NCBI RefSeq assembly: GCF_018118585.1
Contig: NZ_CP069421.1
Coordinates: 2,418,001-2,482,000 of the forward strand
DNA length: 64,000 nucleotides
Reading direction: 5' to 3'
From: Aristaeella lactis
GTDB lineage: Bacteria > Bacillota > Clostridia > Christensenellales > Aristaeellaceae
The notes under the pieces were generated by a model. That model worked only from the letters and a program-made list of their open reading frames with translations, searched no databases and had not been told where the DNA came from. Made by a program: the position numbers and the translations under genes. Shown here piece after piece: positions 1-7,062 of this stretch; the first letter of the stretch is position 1, and every line of letters begins with the position of its first letter.

Positions 1-576
1 AACGCGCTGAGTCTTCCCAATATGGGTATCGGCCTGCTGGTTTCCGGTGCGTTCTTCGCCTGGGGCTTCATCCTGGCAGGCGCCTGGAAGGCCCTCGGCA
101 CCGGCATCACCATTCATGCCTACGCCTGGATGATCATCACGGTCGCGATCTGCAAGATCACCAACATCATCCCCGAGCGGATCGAGATCGCCTGCTACCA
201 GTGGTTCCAGTTCATCATGAAGAACCTGACAAACATGCTGCTGGTCGGTATCGGTATCTGCTACCTGGAGATCTCCACAGTGATCTCTTCCTTCAGCGTC
301 ACCTACCTGGTCCTGTGCGCGGCCACCTGTATCGGTGCCTTCGTCGGCGCGGCGCTGATCGGTAAGCTGGTGGGCTTCTATCCCTTCGAATCCGGCGTCA
401 CCGCCGGCCTGTGCATGTCCAACATGGGCGGTACCGGCGACGTGGCTGTGCTGTCCGCCGCAAACCGGATGGAACTGATGCCCTTCGCGCAGATCTCCTC
501 CCGCCTGGGCGGCGCGATCATCCTGCTGCTGGCCAGCCTGATGCTGTCCGTCCTGTCCCAGTTCATTGTGGTATAA
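1..576 (+). CDS. 2-hydroxycarboxylate transporter (CitS/CimH family), C-terminal part
   Basis: The reading frame is open from the first base, so this is the last 191 residues of a gene that begins outside the window. It is a very hydrophobic membrane protein. Near the C-terminus it carries MGGTGDVAVLSAANRM followed by AQISSRLGGAIILL, which matches the second re-entrant-loop GG-G motif and the following helix of the 2-hydroxycarboxylate transporter family (citrate, malate or lactate exchange, usually Na+ or H+ coupled). The substrate cannot be told from this portion. A strong hairpin follows 20 bp after the stop, so it is the last gene of its transcript. Confidence 0.88.
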   Translation, partial: NALSLPNMGIGLLVSGAFFAWGFILAGAWKALGTGITIHAYAWMIITVAICKITNIIPERIEIACYQWFQFIMKNLTNMLLVGIGICYLEISTVISSFSVTYLVLCAATCIGAFVGAALIGKLVGFYPFESGVTAGLCMSNMGGTGDVAVLSAANRMELMPFAQISSRLGGAIILLLASLMLSVLSQFIVV

Positions 577-595
577 AATGAAATCCGTCCTTAAC

Positions 596-626
596 GGCGG
601 GGACAGAGAAACTGTCCCCGCCTTAC
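596..626 (+). terminator. Rho-independent terminator after the transporter
   Basis: A perfect 11-bp GC-rich stem (596-606 with 612-622), five-base loop, then TTACTTTA. The U-tract is short but the stem is strong, and it separates the transporter from the next gene. Confidence 0.7.
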
Positions 627-648
627 TTTACAGGAAAGGAATATAACC

Positions 649-1257
649 ATGGAAGAGAAGTGTATCCGCTGCAGCAGTCCCGCTTCCTATCCCATTCGGG
701 CACTGGAGGTCCGCACGCTTCCCGTACGGGGACTGGGCGGCGAACGAAAGGTACAGGCACTGGGGGATGAAAAGCACAGCGGCGTCTGTGACCATTGCGC
801 GAGGGAGCAGCTGAACCTGTGCCTGGATCCGGTTCGCGCCGCGAAACCGCAGCTGATCGGCTTCGGTGCTGTATTCGCCGCGGGGCTGCTGATTGAAGCG
901 GTTACTTTTCTTTTCCTGAAGGATAACCGGCAGGTCTTCCTCCTGCTGGGCATTGCCGCCCTGATCTGCGGTGCGCTCGGCATATATGATGCCCTGAAAA
1001 AGGCAAAGGACAAAAACGCGTCCCTCCGGTCCATGCCGGAAGCGGAAGCGCTGCAGGAAGCCGCCTGGGATGTGTTTCTTTGCGAAGCCCCGAAGAAGGA
1101 AAACGAGAACGACCTGTCGTATATCCCTATCGATGAAAAGACCCGTGCCCGGAAAAACGGCGACCTGATGATCCTGTATCATCTGCTGCCGGAAATCGCG
1201 GTGGAAGCATGGAAACGCCTTCATCCGGAAACTACAGAAAAAGGAGAAAACCAATGA
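649..1257 (+). CDS. Hypothetical membrane protein with N-terminal zinc-ribbon-like cysteines
   Basis: 202 residues. The N-terminus has CIRC and, about 40 residues later, CDHC, a pattern of two CxxC knuckles that could bind zinc. Two hydrophobic segments follow at roughly residues 65-87 and 92-112, and the C-terminal third is charged and probably cytoplasmic. AGGAAAGG lies 8-10 bases ahead of the ATG. The stop codon overlaps the start of the next gene (ATGA), so the two are translationally coupled. I do not recognise a family; function unknown. The antisense frame over the same stretch has no ribosome-binding site and is rejected. Confidence 0.75.
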   Translation: MEEKCIRCSSPASYPIRALEVRTLPVRGLGGERKVQALGDEKHSGVCDHCAREQLNLCLDPVRAAKPQLIGFGAVFAAGLLIEAVTFLFLKDNRQVFLLLGIAALICGALGIYDALKKAKDKNASLRSMPEAEALQEAAWDVFLCEAPKKENENDLSYIPIDEKTRARKNGDLMILYHLLPEIAVEAWKRLHPETTEKGENQ

Positions 1258-1550
1258 TCCGTCATATCGTTATGTTCAAGATCAAGGATGAATTCAAGGA
1301 TGAGATCCCCCAGCTGGTAAAGAACTTTTACGGCATGAAGGGAAAAATTGAGGGAATGGTCAGCCTGGAAGCCGGCGCGGACTTCCTGCACAGCGAACGT
1401 TCCTATGACCTGGCCCTGATCACTGAGTTCAAAACCCGGGAAGCTTTCAACGCCTACCAGACCCACCCGGTACACATGCCGGTGAAAAAACGCATGCATG
1501 AGGTGCGCAGCGCTTCCGTTGCCTGCGACTATGAGATCCTGGAGCCTTAA
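1254..1550 (+). CDS. Dabb (stress-responsive dimeric alpha/beta-barrel) domain protein
   Basis: 98 residues when started at ATG 1254, which overlaps the upstream stop by four bases and has AAGGAG eight bases ahead. The N-terminus MIRHIVMFKIKDEF and the C-terminal pattern with HPVHMPV are typical of the Dabb family (small ferredoxin-like barrels, usually homodimers, function mostly unknown). A longer frame reaching back to 1209 exists but would overlap the upstream gene and lacks a ribosome-binding site. The family assignment is firm; the role is not. Confidence 0.85.
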   Translation: MIRHIVMFKIKDEFKDEIPQLVKNFYGMKGKIEGMVSLEAGADFLHSERSYDLALITEFKTREAFNAYQTHPVHMPVKKRMHEVRSASVACDYEILEP

Positions 1551-1610
1551 GGCTCCAGGATCAATGAACAATTAACAATGAACAATGAACAATTGTTTAC
1601 TCTGCAAAAT

Positions 1611-1645
1611 AAGCGGCGGATTATTATCCCGCCGCTTTTCTGTTG
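1611..1645 (+). terminator. Terminator of the zinc-ribbon/Dabb operon
   Basis: Nine-bp stem 1611-1619 with 1629-1637 (AAGCGGCGG paired to CCGCCGCTT), followed by TTCTGTT. A second palindrome of about 12 bp per arm, with almost no loop, lies at 1536-1561 across the Dabb stop codon. Confidence 0.65.
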
Positions 1646-1690
1646 CTTCACTGACCAAAAAGCTATCGATAAAGCCTGTACCGCACTTGA

Positions 1691-1726
1691 TTAATTCTGA
1701 ATTCTGAATTCTTAATTCTTAATTCT
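1691..1726. repeat. AATTCTGA-type octamer repeat, copy A
   Basis: About 36 bp of near-tandem AATTCTG/AATTCTT units. It overlaps the end of the phosphatase gene on the minus strand and supplies its last codons and stop. Related copies occur at 5711-5730, 18133-18165, 27100-27132, 28578-28614, 43145-43177 and 60791-60820. Confidence 0.75.
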
Positions 1727-3341
1727 CTTTCAGTTCCACGCACAGCATCGTCAGGTCGTCAAATTGTTCCGCGTCTTTGACAAAGTGGTCCACCGCAGCC
1801 CGGACGTTACCCAGGATCTGTTCCGGCGAAGCGGCCGGATCCGTATTCAGGGCACTGATCATCCGTTCCGTCCCGAACAGCCGGTGATCCGCGTCCGAAG
1901 CCTCCGGAACCCCGTCTGTATATACAAACAGCTTGTCCCCGGGCTGCAGCCTCAGTTCATAGTCCTTATATACTATGCCGTCCATGCCGCCGACAACAAA
2001 TCCGTGTTTGTCCTTCAGCAGTTCAAAACAGCCGCCTGCCCGCAGCAGCACCGGGTATTCATGGCCGGCGTTTGACGCGGTAAGCTTTCCCGTGGACACC
2101 TCCAGGATCCCCAGCCAGACAGTCACAAACATCTCCGCCTTGTTATGCTCACAGATGCTTTGATTGACAAAAGTCAGGATCTCCCCCGGGGTGCCGCCCA
2201 TCATCGTCCGGTCACTGATGAGGATATTGGTGACCATCATAAACAGGGCCGCGGGAATCCCTTTTCCTGACACATCTCCGATGACCATGGCCAGGTGATC
2301 GCTGTCGACAAAGAAAAAGTTGTAGAAGTCACCGCCGACCTGCCGGGCAGGGGTCATAGAGGCGAAAATATCCAGGTCTTTCCGGTCCGGAAATGCCGGG
2401 AACACATTCGGAATGGAATTGGCCTGGATCGTCCGGGCCAGGTTCAGCTCCGTAACGATCCTTTCCTTATCCGCCGTAATGGTCGTCAGGTTATCTATAT
2501 ACTTCACCATGTCTTTTTCCATGGTATCAATGGAACCCGCGAGGCTGGATATCTCGGAATACCTGCTGATCTGTCCCAGCGGTTCCGCCAGGGTGTTTTC
2601 CCTGGCAAAACGGGTGGCTTCATCGGAGATCCTCCGGATCGGCCGGACGAACTGCTTCCTGAGGTACAGGGCAGCAAGCAGCGCCGCGGCCGCAGCCATC
2701 AGCACGGTAATGATCCCGACAGTAATCAGGTAAGGCCGCCGCGCATCATCGATCTCCCGGATCGGCCGCTGTATACAGAGGATAGCCTCCACTTCACCGG
2801 CATCGTTCCGGACCGGCACCATGGAAGTGATATGCGGGTGAATGGCGCCCGTTGTGCTGCGGCGGAAAATCGTTTCATGCACGGATTCCTTTTCATACAA
2901 CGCCCGATATTTCGCGCTGTACTCCTTGTTGGTGGCATTCCGCCGGTAACCGCATTCCCATTCCGTATAGGCTGTATTATCCACGCTGTTGTTCACAGCG
3001 TTGAAAACCGATACAAAACTGCCGTAATCATTCCTGTCCACCCGGATCACATAGATCAGCGAAACGCCCATGGACCGGCAGTAGGAATCCAGCCATCCCC
3101 GGGTCTGCTCATATTCTGCGGTTTCCTCTCCGGCCAGGTAGGCATCCAGGTGATTCCCGTTAACCAGCGCCGTAGCGGTATCCGCCATACGGTAGGTGGA
3201 ACCGGTATACTCCTCCACGATCGAATTGGTAAAGATCAGGAAACCAAGCGAGCTGACAACTATACCGAACACCGCAAGCAGAAGCACGATCGATCCGATC
3301 AGCCGGAACGCCATGCTGGAACCCGGTTTCCTGTCCTTCAT
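1719..3341 (-). CDS. Membrane-anchored PP2C/SpoIIE-type serine phosphatase with HAMP domain
   Basis: 540 residues. A first transmembrane helix (about 13-35), an extracytoplasmic sensor region (about 40-205), a second helix (about 206-228), a HAMP linker with short coiled coil (about 228-300), then a PPM phosphatase domain to the end. Metal-binding motifs are visible: QVGGDFYNFF, VIGDVSGKGIPA, YTDGVPEA and a terminal DDLTMLCVE. This is the RsbU/SpoIIE class that dephosphorylates anti-sigma-factor antagonists. No antagonist or anti-sigma kinase gene lies next to it, so its partner is not visible. GAGGGG precedes the ATG. The 3' end lies in an AATTCTGA repeat. Confidence 0.92.
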   Translation of the reverse strand: MKDRKPGSSMAFRLIGSIVLLLAVFGIVVSSLGFLIFTNSIVEEYTGSTYRMADTATALVNGNHLDAYLAGEETAEYEQTRGWLDSYCRSMGVSLIYVIRVDRNDYGSFVSVFNAVNNSVDNTAYTEWECGYRRNATNKEYSAKYRALYEKESVHETIFRRSTTGAIHPHITSMVPVRNDAGEVEAILCIQRPIREIDDARRPYLITVGIITVLMAAAAALLAALYLRKQFVRPIRRISDEATRFARENTLAEPLGQISRYSEISSLAGSIDTMEKDMVKYIDNLTTITADKERIVTELNLARTIQANSIPNVFPAFPDRKDLDIFASMTPARQVGGDFYNFFFVDSDHLAMVIGDVSGKGIPAALFMMVTNILISDRTMMGGTPGEILTFVNQSICEHNKAEMFVTVWLGILEVSTGKLTASNAGHEYPVLLRAGGCFELLKDKHGFVVGGMDGIVYKDYELRLQPGDKLFVYTDGVPEASDADHRLFGTERMISALNTDPAASPEQILGNVRAAVDHFVKDAEQFDDLTMLCVELKEN

Positions 3342-3389
3342 TCCAATCCCCTCACCCTATTCCGTTTTTGCATCAGCCTTTATTATTCT

Positions 3390-3419
3390 ATTATATATGA
3401 TTTATCCGTTTTTTTCCAA
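3390..3419 (-). promoter_or_regulatory. Sigma-A-type promoter for the phosphatase gene
   Basis: On the minus strand, TTGGAA (3414-3419) and TATAAT (3390-3395) with an 18-bp spacer, about 50 bases upstream of the start codon. Confidence 0.6.
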
Positions 3420-3421
3420 AG

Positions 3422-3448
3422 AAAAAACTGCTCCGGAACGGAGCAGTT
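3422..3448 (-). terminator. Terminator of the rpsF-ssb-rpsR operon
   Basis: Ten-bp stem (3426-3435 with 3439-3448), three-base loop, then a run of Ts on the minus strand (A run at 3422-3427). Confidence 0.85.
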
Positions 3449-3460
3449 CATTTCTGGATC

Positions 3461-3718
3461 TTATTCCACCGTGTAGGGCATCAAGGCGATGGCACGTGCG
3501 CGCTTGATGGCCTCGCCCAGCTGACGCTGATGCTTGGCGCAGTTGCCGCTCATCCGGCGGGGCAGGATCTTGCCGCGCTCGTTGGTGAAACGGCGCAGAC
3601 GGTTGATATCCTTGTAATCGATGTATTCAATCTTGTCAACGCAGAAGCTGCAAACCTTCCGGCGGGGACGACGTCCTCCGCGGGGGCGCGGCCTTCTTTC
3701 GCCACGATCTTCAGACAT
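3461..3718 (-). CDS. rpsR: 30S ribosomal protein S18
   Basis: 85 residues. The segment [20 protein letters not shown] followed by [12 protein letters not shown] is the S18 signature. The N-terminus is an Arg-rich extension and includes CSFC, the zinc-binding-type variant of S18. It is the last gene of rpsF-ssb-rpsR, binds the 30S platform as a heterodimer with S6, and has AAGGAGG upstream. A strong terminator follows 12 bp after its stop. Confidence 0.97.
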   Translation of the reverse strand: MSEDRGERRPRPRGGRRPRRKVCSFCVDKIEYIDYKDINRLRRFTNERGKILPRRMSGNCAKHQRQLGEAIKRARAIALMPYTVE

Positions 3719-3743
3719 TGGCTTTTAACCTCCTTTTCGAGCG

Positions 3744-4178
3744 TTAGAACGGCAGTTCATCGGTTTCAACAGCGGTGAAACCGGCTGCCTGGGAATCAGC
3801 AGAGTGTGCTTCCGGAGCGGCAGGGGCACTGTAGCCGCCTGCGGCTTCGTTTTCATTCCGGGCAGAAAGGAATTCCACATCATCGGCGGTCACTTCCAGG
3901 CTCGCGCGGGTTGTCCCGTCGTTCCCGGTGTAAGTGTGCACGCTGACGGCACCGACAACGCAAACCTTACGGCCTTTTGCCAGATACTTCGAACAGATGT
4001 CAGCCAGCTGACGCCAGGCAGTGACACGGAAGAAATCCGCTTCGGGCTGGCCGTTCTGGTCATCCCTGCGGTTCCGGCGGTTAACGGCAACCGTGAAGGA
4101 GCAGACGTTCACACCGCTTGTGGTGGTACGGAGCTCAGGATCACGGGTCAGATTTCCGATGATTGTCAGCTTATTCAT
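3744..4178 (-). CDS. ssb: Single-stranded DNA-binding protein
   Basis: 144 residues. The OB-fold begins MNKLTIIGNLTRDPELR, with the typical FTVAVNR and DFFRVTAW segments, a low-complexity Ala/Pro-rich linker (about residues 108-135) and the acidic DELPF tip that docks repair and replication partners. It sits between rpsF and rpsR, the standard Firmicute arrangement linking it to the ribosomal operon. AGAGGAGAGG lies ahead of the ATG. Confidence 0.97.
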   Translation of the reverse strand: MNKLTIIGNLTRDPELRTTTSGVNVCSFTVAVNRRNRRDDQNGQPEADFFRVTAWRQLADICSKYLAKGRKVCVVGAVSVHTYTGNDGTTRASLEVTADDVEFLSARNENEAAGGYSAPAAPEAHSADSQAAGFTAVETDELPF

Positions 4179-4199
4179 GTTTCCCTCTCCTCTCAGATC

Positions 4200-4625
4200 T
4201 TACTCTGCGTCAGCAGCGGGAGCTTCTTCTGCAGCTTCAGCAACAGGAGCGGCTTCCTCAGCAACGGGAGCTTCTTCCACGGGAGCGGCAACGGGAGCCG
4301 GCTTTTCAGCGCGGGGCTTCACCGAAGAACGCTTCTCGACCAGCTTGATCACGAGATAACGGAGAACGTTCTCGTTGATCTGCAGGTTACGCTCGAGCTC
4401 GCGGGGCAGTTCGACCGGTGCAGTGAAGTTCACCAGGACGTACCAGCCTTCGGTCTTGTAGTCGATCGCATAGGCCAGGCGGCGCTTGCCCCATGTTTCG
4501 TCGACTTTCTCGATCTCACCACCGTTGTTTGTGATCAGCGCGGAAACCTTTTCGATCAGCTCTTTGCGAGCAGCTTCCTCCAGATCGGCGTCGATGATGT
4601 AGATCATTTCATACCTGTTCATCAT
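4200..4625 (-). CDS. rpsF: 30S ribosomal protein S6
   Basis: 141 residues, about 45 longer than a usual S6. The first 95 residues are standard (MNRYEMIYIIDADLEEAAR; WGKRRLAYAIDYKTEGWYV; RYLVIKL). After that comes a low-complexity tail made of Ala, Glu, Pro and Val. The tail is likely disordered; such extensions occur in some S6 proteins but this one is long. First gene of the rpsF-ssb-rpsR operon, with GAGGAGGTGA upstream of the ATG. Confidence 0.96.
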   Translation of the reverse strand: MMNRYEMIYIIDADLEEAARKELIEKVSALITNNGGEIEKVDETWGKRRLAYAIDYKTEGWYVLVNFTAPVELPRELERNLQINENVLRYLVIKLVEKRSSVKPRAEKPAPVAAPVEEAPVAEEAAPVAEAAEEAPAADAE

Positions 4626-4632
4626 TCTTTCA

Positions 4633-4680
4633 CCTCCTCACGGACTTTTGGCGCTGCTTTCTGCAGCGCAAGGATGTGCC
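4633..4680 (-). promoter_or_regulatory. rpsF leader hairpin, possible S6:S18 autoregulatory site
   Basis: Between the promoter and the rpsF ribosome-binding site the transcript can form a hairpin with a 7-bp core (GCGCTGC/GCAGCGC, AGAAA loop), flanked by short CAC...GTG pairing and an unpaired CCG. Known bacterial rpsF leaders carry an S6:S18-binding structure with a CCG bulge. I infer the link; I have not matched a covariance model. Confidence 0.4.
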
Positions 4681-4688
4681 GATTAAGG

Positions 4689-4717
4689 ATTATACCAAAT
4701 AAATCAACCGTTTGCAA
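4689..4717 (-). promoter_or_regulatory. Promoter of the rpsF-ssb-rpsR operon
   Basis: On the minus strand TTGCAA (4712-4717), 17-bp spacer, TATAAT (4689-4694). It lies about 65 bases upstream of rpsF. Confidence 0.75.
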
Positions 4718-4763
4718 GCGATTTGGTCAAATATTTCCGGCCTGTTTCCGGACCACAAAACTA

Positions 4764-4772
4764 TGATATAAT
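4764..4772 (+). promoter_or_regulatory. Extended -10 promoter for the TraX-like gene
   Basis: TG-A-TATAAT at 4764-4772, about 60 bases upstream of the start codon; no convincing -35 hexamer, which fits an extended -10 promoter. Confidence 0.5.
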
Positions 4773-4833
4773 GAGCCTGATCGATCCCACATATTGTGGC
4801 TGAACCAAAGATCTGCACAGGAGGAACCGACCC

Positions 4834-5592
4834 ATGGAAGCATCTGTTCTGCCCCGGGACCGCAAACCAGCAGGCAACACCGCCACCACCTGGCTGAAGG
4901 TCATCGCGCTGGTGTTCATGTTCATTGACCACGCGGGCAAAATGATCTTTCCCCAGTACGAGGAGATGCGGATCCTTGGCCGTATTGCTTTCCCGCTCTA
5001 CGCCTGGTGCATGATCGTCGGCTTTCACTATACCCGCAGCGTACCGAAATACCTGCTGAGGATCCTGGTGACCGGCCTGGTCTCCCAGCCGCTGTATATG
5101 CTCGCCCTGAGCCACACCTGGAGCCAGCCCAATATCTTCCTGACCCTTTTCCTGGGCCTTTGCGCCTTGTGGGGAATCCGGGAAAAGAAATATCTGAGTC
5201 ATCTCTGGGCGCCGGCAGCCGCACTGGCCCTTGCTTCAATCCTTAGAGCGGATTACGGCTGGAGAGGCGTACTGCTGTTTATAATGCTGTACGCAGTACA
5301 GGACAGCCGTCCCGGGATCGCCGCGGTAATGACTGCCTATGCCCTGTTCTGGGCTTCCTTCTACGGCGTCACCAAAAGCCTTTTCGGTCTGACTGTTGAC
5401 CTGGGCACACTGCCGGGCTTCCTGTCCCAGCCGCTGTCATCGCTGATGCGGATGCAGGGCTATATCCTGCTGGCCCTGCCGCTGATCCTGATCCCCTTCA
5501 AAAAAGACCTGAAACTGCCCCGCTGGGTGGGATACGCGCTGTATCCCGCACACCTGGCGGTGCTGTATGCGCTGGAGCAGATCATAAAGTGA
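4834..5592 (+). CDS. TraX-family membrane protein
   Basis: 252 residues, about seven hydrophobic segments. The N-terminal WLKVIALVFMFIDHAGKMIF, with a conserved Asp-His, is the hallmark of the TraX family (first described as an F-pilin acetylation protein, but widespread in non-conjugative Firmicutes). No conjugation genes are nearby, so a conjugative role is unlikely; the family resembles membrane acyltransferases, which would be a guess here. GGAGGA precedes the ATG by 8 bases. It is monocistronic with its own promoter and terminator. Confidence 0.85.
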   Translation: MEASVLPRDRKPAGNTATTWLKVIALVFMFIDHAGKMIFPQYEEMRILGRIAFPLYAWCMIVGFHYTRSVPKYLLRILVTGLVSQPLYMLALSHTWSQPNIFLTLFLGLCALWGIREKKYLSHLWAPAAALALASILRADYGWRGVLLFIMLYAVQDSRPGIAAVMTAYALFWASFYGVTKSLFGLTVDLGTLPGFLSQPLSSLMRMQGYILLALPLILIPFKKDLKLPRWVGYALYPAHLAVLYALEQIIK

Positions 5593-5662
5593 TCCGCTCC
5601 AGCGCTCAATGCATAATGCAGAATGATATTATGGTTTCCGCCTTTCCTGTGCAGACAGAATA

Positions 5663-5705
5663 ACGGCAGTGCGATGGATGTCAGCACTGCCGTAAAGTTT
5701 TTATC
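5663..5705 (+). terminator. Terminator after the TraX-like gene
   Basis: Ten-bp stem ACGGCAGTGC (5663-5672) with GCACTGCCGT (5684-5693), then AAAGTTTTTAT. It lies in the gap between convergent genes. Confidence 0.75.
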
Positions 5706-5710
5706 ATTAT

Positions 5711-5730
5711 GAATTCTGAATTGTGAATTA
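5711..5730. repeat. AATTCTGA-type repeat, copy B
   Basis: GAATTCTGAATTGTGAATTA, immediately at the 3' end of the decarboxylase gene; the last TTA is that gene's stop codon on the minus strand. Confidence 0.6.
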
Positions 5731-7062
5731 CAAAACGCATTCGCATTCTGTGATGCCGTAGTATTTCATGCATTCCGCGGCCTGCGGCGTAATCCGTTCT
5801 CCCGCAATAATCACAGGAACAGCGGGCGGACAGCTGACACAGGCATCCGCCAGGATCCTGCCAACGGCCTGATCCGCCGGTACAGTTTTCCGTGGGGAAA
5901 ACATGGCTTCCCGGATGGAACAGGCTTTCTCCGGCGCAGGCAGCGCCGGCGGCTCATCCGCCAGCGGTTCCCGCCGCGGAATCTCCCGCAGGGCGGAAAG
6001 CAGGCGGGAAAAATCTTCGTCAGTAGTCTCCGGAGAAGGCATCATCACCAGGTATTCCCGGTCCGCAAACTCGCACTCGATCCCTTTTGCCCGCAGAATC
6101 CCGTGCAGTTCCGCACCGGTATATCCCCGGGCAGCAGCCCGGAGCGTCAGCTTCATCGGTTCATCTCCGACGGTCATCCAGCCTTCCGAAAGGAGGGACT
6201 TTTTTATTTCGGCCAGTTTTTCCGCAGCCCCGCGCAGGCGGGCGGGATATTCCCCGGCCAGCTCCCCGTTCATCCGGTCCAGCGACTGCAGGATCAGATA
6301 GGAGGGGCTGGTGGAGGCAAACAGGGACATGGCCTGTTCCGCCCGTTCCGCCCAGCCGGCAGGAGCATGCGCGGATAAATGCAGATAAGCCGCGCCGGTC
6401 AGGCAGGGCAGGGTCTTATGGGCTGAATCGCAGCAGGCATCCGCCCCGAGGGTGATGGGATGTTCATCCTCAGGCAGGAACTTCAGATAAGCCCCGTGGG
6501 CATTGTCCACCAGCAGCGGTACGCCGCGGCGGTGGCACACCTCTGCCGCGACCCGCAGGTCAGCACGTCTTCCCAGGTAGTCCGGAGAGGTCAGGTAGAC
6601 CGCCATATACGGTCCTTTATCCAGTTCTTTTTCCAGTATGTCCGCTGTCACCGCGCAGGAGAGCAGATCCTCCCCCGGTCCGGGCAGGAGCCAGTCCACC
6701 TCCAGATCCAGCAGCGCCGCGGCAGTCATCAGGGTGCGGTGGGCATTCCGGCCGGCCAGCAGCCGCGGCGGAACCCCTTTCTCCTTCGCGGTCAGCATCG
6801 CCAGATAAAGCATGGCCCGAATACACAGGGAGGAACCCTCCGCGGAATAAACCGTACGGGCAGCGCCAAAAAGGGCCGCGGCGTTTTCCTCACTCCGGCG
6901 GATAATCCCTTCGGAGCGGTACAGCACGTCCGCCCCCTCGATCTCCGTCAGGTCCAGCGCCTCCGGCCCCACCTGCGGGCTTCCCTTATGTCCCGGCATA
7001 TGCATGCGCACAGGGCGGGATTCCGCGTAAGCCCGGACAAAATCACAGATCGGCGTTTCCAT
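5728..7062 (-). CDS. Orn/Lys/Arg decarboxylase family PLP enzyme
   Basis: 444 residues from ATG 7062, which has GAGGA upstream and overlaps the end of scfB by 20 bases; the frame extends 68 residues further back but only as an antisense-like artefact inside scfB. MHMPGHKG near the N-terminus and DSAHKTLPCLTGAAYL (lysine that should bind PLP) identify the fold-type I Orn/Lys/Arg decarboxylase major domain; a C-terminal domain with MMPSPETTDEDF follows. It is of the short Bacillus YaaO type, whose substrate is often arginine or lysine. The substrate here is not provable. Tight overlap suggests it is co-transcribed with scfA-scfB, although its activity has no known part in SCIFF processing. Confidence 0.88.
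   Translation of the reverse strand: METPICDFVRAYAESRPVRMHMPGHKGSPQVGPEALDLTEIEGADVLYRSEGIIRRSEENAAALFGAARTVYSAEGSSLCIRAMLYLAMLTAKEKGVPPRLLAGRNAHRTLMTAAALLDLEVDWLLPGPGEDLLSCAVTADILEKELDKGPYMAVYLTSPDYLGRRADLRVAAEVCHRRGVPLLVDNAHGAYLKFLPEDEHPITLGADACCDSAHKTLPCLTGAAYLHLSAHAPAGWAERAEQAMSLFASTSPSYLILQSLDRMNGELAGEYPARLRGAAEKLAEIKKSLLSEGWMTVGDEPMKLTLRAAARGYTGAELHGILRAKGIECEFADREYLVMMPSPETTDEDFSRLLSALREIPRREPLADEPPALPAPEKACSIREAMFSPRKTVPADQAVGRILADACVSCPPAVPVIIAGERITPQAAECMKYYGITECECVL

Noticed and set aside
628-1254. 208-codon minus-strand frame opposite the zinc-ribbon membrane protein
   Set aside because: The plus-strand gene has a good ribosome-binding site, zinc-ribbon Cys and overlap with the Dabb gene.
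1691-1726. AATTCTGA ladders as a CRISPR array
   Set aside because: Units are 7-8 bp without spacers, and no cas genes are in the window.
4834-5592. Conjugative element suggested by the TraX-like gene
   Set aside because: No relaxase, type IV secretion or integrase gene is near, and TraX-like proteins are common in non-mobile loci.
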